Assembly: GCA_052386745.1 (NCBI GenBank)
Contig: JBQTJW010000007.1
Location: forward strand, 124,001 to 188,000
Length of the DNA stretch: 64,000 bases
Reading direction: 5' to 3'
DNA from: Panacagrimonas sp052386745
GTDB lineage: Bacteria; Pseudomonadota; Gammaproteobacteria; Nevskiales; Nevskiaceae
Shown here: piece after piece, positions 1 through 8,001 of the stretch
How the letters are laid out: each line of letters opens with the position of its first letter
Numbering within the stretch: the stretch's first letter is position 1
Notes under the pieces: model-generated
What the model was told of the DNA's origin: nothing
The model's input: the letters and a program-made list of their open reading frames with translations, nothing else
Databases searched by the model: none
Made by a program: the position numbers and the translations under genes

Positions 1-1
1 G

Positions 2-1390
2 AATGATGACTATCGCAGCCTCGCCGGCAGCCTAGATGAAGTGGCCAACGTGCTTCTGGTGGTGATGGGTGAAGCGCTTTCGGAGCACGGACTGGAGTCC
101 GGCGACTACATTCCGGAAGCGCCCCTTTCGGAACTCGAAGGCCGTCGCTCAATGGTTCTGTCGGCACTGCGCAATCTCACGGGTGGCGTTGCTGCCTCGC
201 AGGATCAATCGACTTGGCCTTGGGGTATCAATGCTTACGGGCGCTTGCTGACTTTGCTCAACCAGGACGGTCAGGCCGAACTGCGCTCGCTGCTGACCGA
301 AGCGGAGCTGGGCCGAGTGATGGATAGCCTGGTGAGTCGTGCCGGCAATGGCGAGGGCGACGGATTGCGTGCACTCGGTGCGACAGCTCAGATCGAGCTA
401 GGGCGCATGCGTCGCCTGATTGCCTACTGGCCGCGCTTGGGCACCAAGTCGCCGGCCATGGCCAATTTCCTGCGCGCGCTGGAACTATTCGTTGCGGCCT
501 TTGACTCGTCAGCCGGCTCGCGACTGCTGGTAATTGCGCGCCCACCCATACTGGCTTATGGCATCGCGCAAAGACTGAACCGCGGGACACCAGCCCAGCG
601 TTTGCAGATGCTTGCGCTGCTGCGCGCGCAGTTTGCCGCCGACGTGGATTGCTTCCTGGCCTGCGGTTGCGGCGACGATACCGAACAGCAGCGGCAGGTG
701 ATTCTGGACAAGCTGTTGTACGACCTGGACCGCAGCGTCGATCTCTACGCTCTTGGCATTGGACCACCTGTCGGCGTCCTCGGCGATTTCGGCCCCGTGG
801 AATGGAGGGCACTGGGATACTCACGATTGTTCAGTCTGTCCGCGCTGGACATCAGAGGGTCGGCATTGCTGTCGGCGACCTCGGCCGCAACGAATGCAGG
901 AGCGAATCCAGTGCAAGCGGCGGCAGTGGCAAATGCCGCTGTCGACGCCGCCGCGACGGGCGGCACTCAAGCGCAGGTCAATGCGGCCGCTGCGTCGGCG
1001 GCCAACCAGCAGGGCGCCTCAGTAGCGGTAGCAGCGGCAGTCGTCGCGGCGACGAGGATAGTTGTGACGCTGCACGGGCCACTCACAGAACTGGCAAACA
1101 ACACCGATATTCCTTCTGTGCCGGGAGATCGGATTCGCGAGGCCGCCACTGCGGAATTGCATGCCCAGGTCCTCGCCGAGGCCAATTGGTGGGTTATGGT
1201 TGAAGCGATGTCTCCCAGCTGCAGCCGACAGCAAAGGTTGAGAGATGCTGTGACCGATCTGCTGAATCGCGCACGAGTCGATCTCGACGCGACCGACGTG
1301 AATGCCCCGCAACTCCCCGAAATTCGCCTGCCTGCCGATTCCGCCACCGGCATGACAGTGCTGGCCGTCGGAACCGACGAAGTCTGGTGA
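2..1390 (+). CDS. Uncharacterised Ala-rich protein, 5' end cut by window
   Basis: The frame is open from base 2 with no stop, so the gene almost certainly begins left of the window; a GTG at 41 is only the first start-like codon visible. About 460 residues are seen. I recognise no family. The protein looks soluble and mostly helical, with no signal peptide or membrane segment in the visible part. A low-complexity stretch at about nt 870-1060 is very rich in Ala, Asn, Val and Gln, and may be a flexible linker or a self-associating helix. It is followed by about 100 ordinary residues. The next gene follows after 25 nt with its own ribosome binding site. It heads the visible part of a six-gene block, so it is probably co-transcribed with the genes up to 5916. 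Function unknown. Confidence 0.75.
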   Translation, partial: NDDYRSLAGSLDEVANVLLVVMGEALSEHGLESGDYIPEAPLSELEGRRSMVLSALRNLTGGVAASQDQSTWPWGINAYGRLLTLLNQDGQAELRSLLTEAELGRVMDSLVSRAGNGEGDGLRALGATAQIELGRMRRLIAYWPRLGTKSPAMANFLRALELFVAAFDSSAGSRLLVIARPPILAYGIAQRLNRGTPAQRLQMLALLRAQFAADVDCFLACGCGDDTEQQRQVILDKLLYDLDRSVDLYALGIGPPVGVLGDFGPVEWRALGYSRLFSLSALDIRGSALLSATSAATNAGANPVQAAAVANAAVDAAATGGTQAQVNAAAASAANQQGASVAVAAAVVAATRIVVTLHGPLTELANNTDIPSVPGDRIREAATAELHAQVLAEANWWVMVEAMSPSCSRQQRLRDAVTDLLNRARVDLDATDVNAPQLPEIRLPADSATGMTVLAVGTDEVW

Positions 1391-1415
1391 AACCCTATCC
1401 GACCAGGAGCTTCTC

Positions 1416-2081
1416 ATGCCCACCCCATTTCAAACCCTCACCGACCGCATCCGCACCGGCCAGACCGCATTCCACACGCTGCAATTTCAAGCGACGGCCG
1501 CTGCTGCAACCGATGCCCGACTACAGAACATTGAGACGGCCATGGACATCATTTCAAGGAAAAGCCCGCCTGCGTTGACCAAAGTCGAAGAGAGTCTTGA
1601 TCTCATCAAACAGGCAATAACGCGCATTGCCGACAAGCCCCAACCTTCTCTCGATGGCGTGCAGACGCAGCTGCAGCTGCAGAGGATCGAGAGCGCGATC
1701 CGCGATGGGAATGAACCCCCGGCCGGCCCCTTGTCGGCCAGCGCCCGGCTGATCCTCAACTTCACCACGCAGCTGCGGGTGATCGTGCTCGACAAGCATC
1801 GGCAACGCGCCGATCAGAAGCTCGGACAGCTGGAACATATCCAGAAGCAGCTTGCGGAGCGGTTCGCCGTGGGCAGCGAGGCTGCGCGGCAATGCCGCGG
1901 CATTCTGGCGCCGGCGCCGGACCTGCTCAAGAGCTTCGAGGGATTCTCGGTCCTTCCGAGCCTGGAACGCATTGACGCTTACGTGCAGACGCTGCATCGC
2001 TTCGATTCCGAGGTGATGCGCCGGGTTCAGGACCCGCCGCCGGCGCCGACCGACGGCACTGCGGCCACCAAGAGCAAGTAA
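1416..2081 (+). CDS. Uncharacterised coiled-coil protein
   Basis: Encodes 221 residues. The ATG at 1416 is preceded by a good ribosome binding site (aggag, about 7 nt upstream), which supports the start. The protein is rich in Gln, Leu, Glu, Lys and Arg. Heptad-like spacing in the N-terminal half (residues about 25-95) and again around residues 125-150 suggests coiled coil. The C-terminus is a Pro/Ala/Thr/Lys-rich tail. There is no signal peptide or transmembrane segment. It sits second in the six-gene block, 25 nt after the Ala-rich gene and 42 nt before the next. A structural or adaptor role within a complex would fit, but that is inference; I do not recognise the family. Confidence 0.75.
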   Translation: MPTPFQTLTDRIRTGQTAFHTLQFQATAAAATDARLQNIETAMDIISRKSPPALTKVEESLDLIKQAITRIADKPQPSLDGVQTQLQLQRIESAIRDGNEPPAGPLSASARLILNFTTQLRVIVLDKHRQRADQKLGQLEHIQKQLAERFAVGSEAARQCRGILAPAPDLLKSFEGFSVLPSLERIDAYVQTLHRFDSEVMRRVQDPPPAPTDGTAATKSK

Positions 2082-2123
2082 TCGCAGACCCGACCCCATT
2101 TCGCAGTCGTCAGGAGCACGCCC

Positions 2124-3221
2124 ATGAGCTTTCAGACCACGGAGACCATCCAGCGTCTCTGGGATACGTTTCTCAAAGAGCAGTTGGCCAGTCTGCCGCC
2201 GGAGCAGCGCCAGGGCTTCGAGCAGCAGTTCGAGGACCGTTTCGGCGAGCTGCTCAAGAACGCCTCGGGCAACGAGCCGGGTCGCGATGGCTTCATGGAC
2301 CTGCTCGGCATGGGGCCGAACGGGCCGGCCGACTTCGAGCAGATCAGCTATCCGTACGTGCAGCCGGATTTCGACGATTCGGTGGTGCCCAGCCAGCTGC
2401 ACGCGGCCTCGGAGCTGTACTTCATCTACCAGCACGAGCGCATGAAGGTGTTCCAGGTGGCCGAAGTGCTGCTGCGCCTGTTCCGCCTGGGCAAGATGCG
2501 CATCCAGCGCGGTCCCGGCGCCCGCGGTTTGTACCTGCTGGAAAAGTGGAAGCCGCTGCGGTTCACGCTCAACGACCGCATGGTCGCCTACCGCCGCGCG
2601 TTCAACTACGGCAGCGTGGAAGCGCCGGCCGGGGCGGTGGTCAACCGCAATTTCCATCGGCAGATGGTCGGCTTCATGGTCTCGCTCGGGCAGTACTTCC
2701 GCGATCTGCTGATTGGCGAGGTGATCCGCGGCGGTCCGCAGATCGAGCAGCGGCCGTTCGGCTCCATCGGCACCATCCAGCGCATCGGCCTGGACCTGCG
2801 CTACGCGATCGACCGCAGCACCTACGGCAACATCTTTTCGGTGGCGATGGAAACCGGGCATTACCTGATGACGGTGCTCAAGCTGCTGGATTCGCCGGAC
2901 ATCAAGAAGGCGTTCGATGCCAACACCAAGTGGGACGTGGTGGAGATCGTCTCCAACCGCTATCTCGGCGGCGTGGCCGAGCCCAGCCAGCGCGCGAAGA
3001 TGGCCGAGAGCGGGCGCCGCGTCCTTCAGTTCGTGGCCGACAACGACTTCAAGACGGCCACCGATCCCATCCTGTTCCAGAGCATGGTCCGTCCCATGGG
3101 CGGCCACGCCGAAGCCTGGATTGCCGCCTACCGCATGACGCCGGAAGGCCGCGGGTTCTCGGGGATCACCCCCGCACTGCAAAGCGTGCTGGGCGCATCG
3201 GGCGCCAGGGCCGCGGCCTAG
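2124..3221 (+). CDS. Uncharacterised 365-residue protein of the left-end cassette
   Basis: Encodes 365 residues from an ATG with a clear ribosome binding site (aggag 8-12 nt upstream). It appears to be a cytoplasmic, mainly helical protein without signal peptide or membrane segments. The N-terminal 60 residues are Gln/Glu-rich and amphipathic. The body carries many aromatic and Arg residues. The C-terminus ends in an Ala-rich tail. I recognise no catalytic motif and cannot place it in a family. Codon use is strongly GC-biased like its neighbours, so it is a genuine gene. It lies third in the block and ends 45-70 nt before the next gene, depending on that gene's start. Confidence 0.75.
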   Translation: MSFQTTETIQRLWDTFLKEQLASLPPEQRQGFEQQFEDRFGELLKNASGNEPGRDGFMDLLGMGPNGPADFEQISYPYVQPDFDDSVVPSQLHAASELYFIYQHERMKVFQVAEVLLRLFRLGKMRIQRGPGARGLYLLEKWKPLRFTLNDRMVAYRRAFNYGSVEAPAGAVVNRNFHRQMVGFMVSLGQYFRDLLIGEVIRGGPQIEQRPFGSIGTIQRIGLDLRYAIDRSTYGNIFSVAMETGHYLMTVLKLLDSPDIKKAFDANTKWDVVEIVSNRYLGGVAEPSQRAKMAESGRRVLQFVADNDFKTATDPILFQSMVRPMGGHAEAWIAAYRMTPEGRGFSGITPALQSVLGASGARAAA

Positions 3222-3290
3222 GGGATCGATGCGGTGTGGACGGGGACGGGCACGCCCTAGCGGCGCGTGCACGGTCTTGCGAGTCGCGCC

Positions 3291-4175
3291 ATGCCGCAGC
3301 TTCCCGATCCCGCCATGTCGGCCGCCGATCTCTCCATCACGCTCAGGGCACGCCGGCCGCTGTGCGTGCTCGACCCCGCACTGGCCTTTGCCCACCCGGC
3401 GGCCGTGCTGCTGGTGCGACGGCTGAGCGGCCTGCTCGACGTGTGCATGCCGCAGGCGTTCTTCCGCGTGCTCGACAGCAGCGACTACTACGGTCGCCAG
3501 CCCGCGCCGCTGCTCCAGTGGCTGGGACTCAAGGAGAGTGAAGCGGGCGGCCTGCGCCACACGCTCACCAGCTGGCAGCGCCTGCGCGGCGGTGGCGACG
3601 TGCTGCGCGCGCCCTACTACTGGCTGGCCGACAGCCTGCCCGACTCGCGTCTGCCGCCCGGCGTGAGCGGCGACTTCGTGCGCCAGGCCGAGCTGCTCAA
3701 CGCGGCGTTGCATCGTCACTGCGGCAGCCACGACACGCTTGCGGCGCAGGGCGAAAGTCTTGCGCAGGAATCGGCGCTGGATACCTTCACCCTGGCCAGC
3801 GCCCTGGACGGCGCCTTCGTGCTCACGCGCAACCTCGCCACCCGCTCCAGCCTGCACGGCCTGGGGCAGGAATGGGGATTTGCCTCCACCCAGCACCTGA
3901 CCGCTTCGACCCCGCTCGACCCTTACGCCCGGCACGAACGCAGCTGGCTGCGCAGCCTGGTGGTGCAGAGCATGGCCAGCGCCACCCTGTGGCAGGGCTT
4001 GCAGCTGGCGGTGATGCACGTGCTCGCACCCTGCGCCAGCACGCTCGACTGCGGCAGTCCCGCGACGGATGGGGACGATCCTCTGGATGCGCCTCTGGCC
4101 GATGAAACGCTGTCGGCATCTCCCGCTCTGCCCGATCCCTGGGAAGGCACTCACCTCTGGTGGTACGCGCTATGA
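3291..4175 (+). CDS. Uncharacterised protein of the left-end cassette
   Basis: Encodes about 294 residues from the ATG at 3291. A GTG at 3267 and an ATG at 3315 are alternatives, and none has a convincing ribosome binding site. The protein has no signal peptide. Its first third contains a short hydrophobic beta/alpha-like segment; the rest is helical, with an acidic C-terminal stretch (residues about 260-285). I recognise no family. Its stop overlaps the start of the next gene as ATGA, which implies translational coupling with the nuclease-like protein, and so a shared function or complex. Confidence is high that it is coding and low for the exact start. Confidence 0.7.
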   Translation: MPQLPDPAMSAADLSITLRARRPLCVLDPALAFAHPAAVLLVRRLSGLLDVCMPQAFFRVLDSSDYYGRQPAPLLQWLGLKESEAGGLRHTLTSWQRLRGGGDVLRAPYYWLADSLPDSRLPPGVSGDFVRQAELLNAALHRHCGSHDTLAAQGESLAQESALDTFTLASALDGAFVLTRNLATRSSLHGLGQEWGFASTQHLTASTPLDPYARHERSWLRSLVVQSMASATLWQGLQLAVMHVLAPCASTLDCGSPATDGDDPLDAPLADETLSASPALPDPWEGTHLWWYAL

Positions 4176-4912
4176 ACGACGACGCCAAGCTGGATCACGA
4201 CGCCCCTTCCTGTGCCCCGGCCGGACCCCAAGCTGCCGAGGACCGCGACCAAGCCTCCGACGACGCCTTCGACGATGCCTTCGAGCGCGAAGTCATGGCC
4301 GACCTGGCGGGAGGCTTCGACCTCGCGGACCTGGACGGCGCCGACGAGGACGCGTTCGAGACCGGTCTGGACTCAACGCTCGACGCCTTGGTGGATGAGG
4401 ATTTCGATGCCGCCATGCCCGCGCAGCTGCGGCTCAACCTGCAACGCGGGCGGCAGGCGGAGCGGCGGCTCGCGCAGCTCCTGCAACAGCGCGGGATCAG
4501 TGCCCGGGCCCAGCAGTGGCTGGGACCCGGTGCACGGGCCGACCTGCTTCCGAATCCGCGCAGGCCCAGCGCCGGCGCCCCCAACTCGCGCCCCGTGCTG
4601 GAGAGCAAGCACATGGATCTCGGCCGCTACCGCACGCCGCCGGCGCAGGGCGGGAGCACGCTGGATGCCGCCCGCATCGGCAGCCGCATTCGCCAGCATC
4701 TGCAACAGGCCTTGCGTTACCAGGCGCTGGCGCAGGCGCGTCAACCCGGGCGCCGGGTGACGCTGATGTACCAGCTCGGCAACGCCAGCGACGACGAGGC
4801 GCGCGCGTTCCGCACGCTGGCCCACGCGCTCGCTCGCGCGCACCGGCAACGCACGGGCCAGGCGGTTGCCATCGGCGTGGTACCGCCCAGCCGCGTGGCG
4901 AACCTGCCATGA
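4172..4912 (+). CDS. Uncharacterised protein with PD-(D/E)XK-like nuclease signature
   Basis: Encodes 246 residues. The ATG at 4172 overlaps the previous stop (ATGA), so it is preferred over the in-frame start at 4160. The first about 85 residues are strongly acidic (runs of Asp, Glu, Ala). The C-terminal half holds a possible restriction-endonuclease-like core. This consists of an Asp in a GARAD context, then after about 22 residues an E-S-K in a VLESKH context, then a helix with Arg/Gln and a Tyr, and finally a beta-strand-like VTLMYQL segment. That order matches PD-(D/E)XK enzymes, but the fold is inferred from a motif only. The acidic N-terminus could be a DNA mimic or a regulatory tail. 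Its stop overlaps the DUF4438 start (ATGA). Confidence 0.7.
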   Translation: MNDDAKLDHDAPSCAPAGPQAAEDRDQASDDAFDDAFEREVMADLAGGFDLADLDGADEDAFETGLDSTLDALVDEDFDAAMPAQLRLNLQRGRQAERRLAQLLQQRGISARAQQWLGPGARADLLPNPRRPSAGAPNSRPVLESKHMDLGRYRTPPAQGGSTLDAARIGSRIRQHLQQALRYQALAQARQPGRRVTLMYQLGNASDDEARAFRTLAHALARAHRQRTGQAVAIGVVPPSRVANLP

Positions 4913-5916
4913 GGGCCGAAGCCGCGGTCAGGCGCGGTCCGCGTATCAACCACAGGGACCTGGTGATGGTGACGGTGAGCGGCCAGATTGCGCACCCGGT
5001 GGGCCGCGCCAACCCCTACCGCATCGGCTACGACGGCGTGCCGCGGGTGCTGCCGGGCACCGGCGGCATCGTGCTCAATCAACGCATCGGCGATCGCTGC
5101 GTGGGCCTTGCCGGCGACCACATCGAGCCGGGCGTGTCGCTGCACAACAACGGCCGCGAGGTCGTGGGGCCGCGCAACGGCCCCAACACGGCGCTGATGA
5201 CCTACGCCTGCATCGGCAACTCCGTGCGCGTGGTCAGCGGCGCCTGCACCGGCAAGATCGGGCTGGTGACCGGCAAACACGGGGGGATCAACCACGTGAT
5301 CGTGGATTTTCCGAGCCGGGTGCTGGCGGCGCTTTCCATAGGCGATCGCATGCAGATCGTCAGCCACGGCCTTGGCCTGCGCCTGCTCGACTACCCGAGG
5401 GTGGAAGTCCTGAACTGTGCACCCCGCCTGCTCGCGGCCTGGGGCATTGTGGAGCGCGATGGCGTGCTCCACGTGCCGGTGAGCCACCGCGTTCCTGCCT
5501 CCCTCATGGGTTCGGGCCTGGGCAAGAACAACACCTGGATGGGCGACTACGACATTCAGCTCGCGGACGCGGCCACGCGCAGCCGCTACCGGCTCGATTC
5601 GCTGCGCTTCGGTGACCTGGTGGCGGTGCTGGACGCCGACAACCGCCGCGGGCCTTCGTACCGGAGCGGGCGGGTCACCATCGGAGTAATCGTGCACGGC
5701 GATTCCACGGTCAGCGGTCACGGCCCCGGTTTCACGCCCTTGCTGACCGGATCGGTGGCGCAGCTGCGGCCCATGATGGACGAGCGTGCCAACCTCGCAG
5801 CCGTGATGGGAGTGCGTGAACCGGCGCCATTGCGCCGCTATCGCACCTTGCCCGAGGCCGCACCAGCGGTACGACCATCGAAAGCCTCAGCGAAATTGGC
5901 CCGAAGTGTGGTGTAG
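4909..5916 (+). CDS. DUF4438-family protein
   Basis: Encodes 335 residues from the ATG at 4909, which overlaps the preceding stop as ATGA. The sequence has the conserved blocks I associate with DUF4438 proteins (known mainly from Thermotogales and Firmicutes, with a structure but no assigned reaction). These are VSGQIAHP near residue 25, a PGTGGI segment, GDHIEPGVS, TGKHGGINHV, MGSGLG, GDYDIQ and GHGPGFTPLL. The spread of Gly/His/Asp motifs suggests an enzyme or metal site, but no activity is known to me. It is last in the six-gene block. A DUF4438 gene coupled to a nuclease-like gene in a proteobacterium is unusual. The family call is from memory of the motifs. Confidence 0.75.
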   Translation: MRAEAAVRRGPRINHRDLVMVTVSGQIAHPVGRANPYRIGYDGVPRVLPGTGGIVLNQRIGDRCVGLAGDHIEPGVSLHNNGREVVGPRNGPNTALMTYACIGNSVRVVSGACTGKIGLVTGKHGGINHVIVDFPSRVLAALSIGDRMQIVSHGLGLRLLDYPRVEVLNCAPRLLAAWGIVERDGVLHVPVSHRVPASLMGSGLGKNNTWMGDYDIQLADAATRSRYRLDSLRFGDLVAVLDADNRRGPSYRSGRVTIGVIVHGDSTVSGHGPGFTPLLTGSVAQLRPMMDERANLAAVMGVREPAPLRRYRTLPEAAPAVRPSKASAKLARSVV

Positions 5917-6019
5917 GTCGCATCCCGAACGAAAACTGGCATTGCGTTTCCACTTTTTCAGGCGAAAATTGTCAGATGCCGATCCAGCGACCCCGGTCGC
6001 GCAGCCTCGGAAACTTGCC

Positions 6020-6406
6020 ATGCGGAAAGTCGCTAAATCGGTCGATTCACACGCGATGGTGCGGGCGCGCGGCGTTCCGCCGCCGGACGGCCCGACACAC
6101 CAGGACACCGAGCTACATGTGCCGGCGCGAGCGGCGAGTGCACATCCGTCGGACGGCTTTTCGCGATCCGAGAATCATCCGATCCAGACCCCGCAGTGCT
6201 TCGAGCAGCTCACGCCCCGGGAGCTGCAAATCGCGATGCTGATCTGCTACGGCCGCTTGAACAAGCAGATTGCACAGCAGCTGCGAATCAGCGAGTACAC
6301 CGTATCCGCCCACCTCCGCCGGATTTTCGCCAAGCTGCGGGTGCACAACCGTGCCGCGATGGTTTTTGTCTGTTCGTCCAGCGGGTTGCGCCCCGAACCT
6401 CACTAG
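6020..6406 (+). CDS. Short LuxR-type HTH transcriptional regulator
   Basis: Encodes 128 residues from the ATG at 6020; the frame stays open upstream, but that extension overlaps the previous gene. The C-terminal half is a clear LuxR/GerE helix-turn-helix: LTPRELQ, then NKQIAQQL, then ISEYTVSAHLRRIFAKL, then a conserved HNRAA. The N-terminal about 60 residues are Pro/His/Arg-rich and contain no receiver or PAS domain, so how its activity is controlled is not visible. It follows the six-gene cassette by about 100 nt on the same strand and converges on the efflux operon. It could regulate either, or genes elsewhere. Confidence 0.75.
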   Translation: MRKVAKSVDSHAMVRARGVPPPDGPTHQDTELHVPARAASAHPSDGFSRSENHPIQTPQCFEQLTPRELQIAMLICYGRLNKQIAQQLRISEYTVSAHLRRIFAKLRVHNRAAMVFVCSSSGLRPEPH

Positions 6407-6540
6407 CGGTTTGCCAAGGGCGTCGAAACGCAGCGGCCCGTTTCGATCGGCACCCCGAGTCTCCGGATGCCTGCGTTTCGATGATCGGCGGTCAAGCCGT
6501 TGTCGAGTCGTGTCGGGCACCGCCCCCATGGCGCCCCTCG

Positions 6541-8001
6541 TCATCGCCGCGCCTCGGGCGCGGTGCTTCGCAGGGTCGGGGACGCACTCTGCCATTCGCG
6601 GGCAGCGCCCTGACCGGGTTGCAGTTCCCAGCCCCCACCCAGGGCGCGGTAAAGCTGGACCGTGGCCAGGCGCGAGTTGAGGCGCGCGGCGCTCAGGGCG
6701 AGCTTGGCGCTGAACAGGTCGCGGTCGGCGTTGATCACGTCGAAGTACGAGGAGTAGCCGACCTTGTAGCGGGCGTTGGCGATTTCTTCGGCGCGCTGCT
6801 GGGCGCTGACCAGTTCCTGCTGCGCGCGCTCGACCTCCGCCAGCTTCTGGCGGCCGACCAGGGCGTCGGCCACTTCGCGGAAGCCGTTGCGCACGGACTT
6901 TTCGTAGCCGGCCAGGGCTTCGGCCTTGCGCGCATCGGCCAGGTCCACGCGGTAGAAATTGCGCTCGGCGTCAAGCAGCGGCTGAAGCAGGCTCACACCC
7001 GCGGACCAGGTTTGCGCTGGGCCGGTGAACAGGTCGGTCATCTGGCCGCTGAGCGAGCCGAAGCTGCCGGTGAGCGAGATCGTGGGAAACAGCGCGGCCC
7101 GGGCGCTGCCGATGCGCGCGTTGGCCGCGGCCAGCGCCTGCTCGGCCTGGAGCACGTCCGGCCGACGGCCGATCAGGCTGCTCGGCAGGCCCGGTGGCAC
7201 GTCCGGCGTCATCGCCGCGGCGGTGTCGAGTGTCGGGCGCGCGAACTCGCCGGGATTGCGCCCGAGCAGCAGCGACAGCGCGTTCTCGGTCAGCGCCACC
7301 TGGCGCTCGAAATCGGGGATGCTGGCGCGCGCCTGGGCCAGCTGCGCCTCGGCGGTCGCCACGTCCAGCCCGCTCACGGTGCCGCGGTCGTACTGGGCGT
7401 GCGTGAGCTTGAGGAACTCCTCGCGCGTGGCGGCGGTGGCCCGCGTGACGCGCAACTGCTCGTCCAGGCTGGCCAGACGGAACCAGGCGCTGGCGACGTC
7501 CGCAACCAGCGTCACCATCACGCCGCGGCGGGCGTATTCGGCGGCAAGGGCCTCGGCGCGGATGGCTTCGCGCTCGCGGCGCAGGCGGCCCCACAGGTCC
7601 AGCTCCCACGACAGGCCCACGCTCGCGTTTTCCGTCGTCGCGGTGCGGTCGTTGCCGCGCGCGGTGTCCACGCTCGACTGCGCGCGCTCGGTTCCCGCCT
7701 TGGCCGAGATCTGCGGCAGCAGCGCCAGCCGCGACGAGCCCAGCGCCACCTGCGCCTGCTCCACGCGCGCCACGGCCATGCGCAGGTCCAGGTTCTGCGC
7801 CACCGCGGTCTGGATCAGCCGGCGCAGCTCCGGGTCGCGGTAGAGGTCCCACCAGCCCAGGTCGCCGAGCGATCCGGGCGCATCGTCCTCGGCCTGCCAG
7901 CGGTACGCGGCGGGGGTTTCGATCTGCGGGCGCTGGTAGTCCGGCCCCAGCGCGCAGGCCGACAGGGCCGCGGTCGCAACCGCCATTGCCAGCCGTCTCA
8001 T
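6541..8001 (-). CDS. RND efflux outer membrane factor (OprM/NodT family lipoprotein)
   Basis: Encodes 486 residues. The outer membrane channel of a tripartite RND efflux pump forms a trimeric beta-barrel with a periplasmic helical tunnel. It has a lipoprotein signal with lipobox L-S-A-C (Cys16) and the typical start of the mature protein (GPDYQRP), followed by two repeated helical/strand halves with Ala/Gln-rich coiled coils. The length matches OprM and its relatives. It is last in the operon: its ATG overlaps the stop of the RND gene upstream by 4 nt. The C-terminus ends in an Arg/Ala-rich tail. Confidence 0.93.
   Translation of the reverse strand: MRRLAMAVATAALSACALGPDYQRPQIETPAAYRWQAEDDAPGSLGDLGWWDLYRDPELRRLIQTAVAQNLDLRMAVARVEQAQVALGSSRLALLPQISAKAGTERAQSSVDTARGNDRTATTENASVGLSWELDLWGRLRREREAIRAEALAAEYARRGVMVTLVADVASAWFRLASLDEQLRVTRATAATREEFLKLTHAQYDRGTVSGLDVATAEAQLAQARASIPDFERQVALTENALSLLLGRNPGEFARPTLDTAAAMTPDVPPGLPSSLIGRRPDVLQAEQALAAANARIGSARAALFPTISLTGSFGSLSGQMTDLFTGPAQTWSAGVSLLQPLLDAERNFYRVDLADARKAEALAGYEKSVRNGFREVADALVGRQKLAEVERAQQELVSAQQRAEEIANARYKVGYSSYFDVINADRDLFSAKLALSAARLNSRLATVQLYRALGGGWELQPGQGAAREWQSASPTLRSTAPEARR

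Noticed and set aside
1554..4154. A long minus-strand frame across three cassette genes
   Set aside because: The plus-strand genes have ribosome binding sites and ATGA junctions; the antisense product is low-complexity and spans gene borders.
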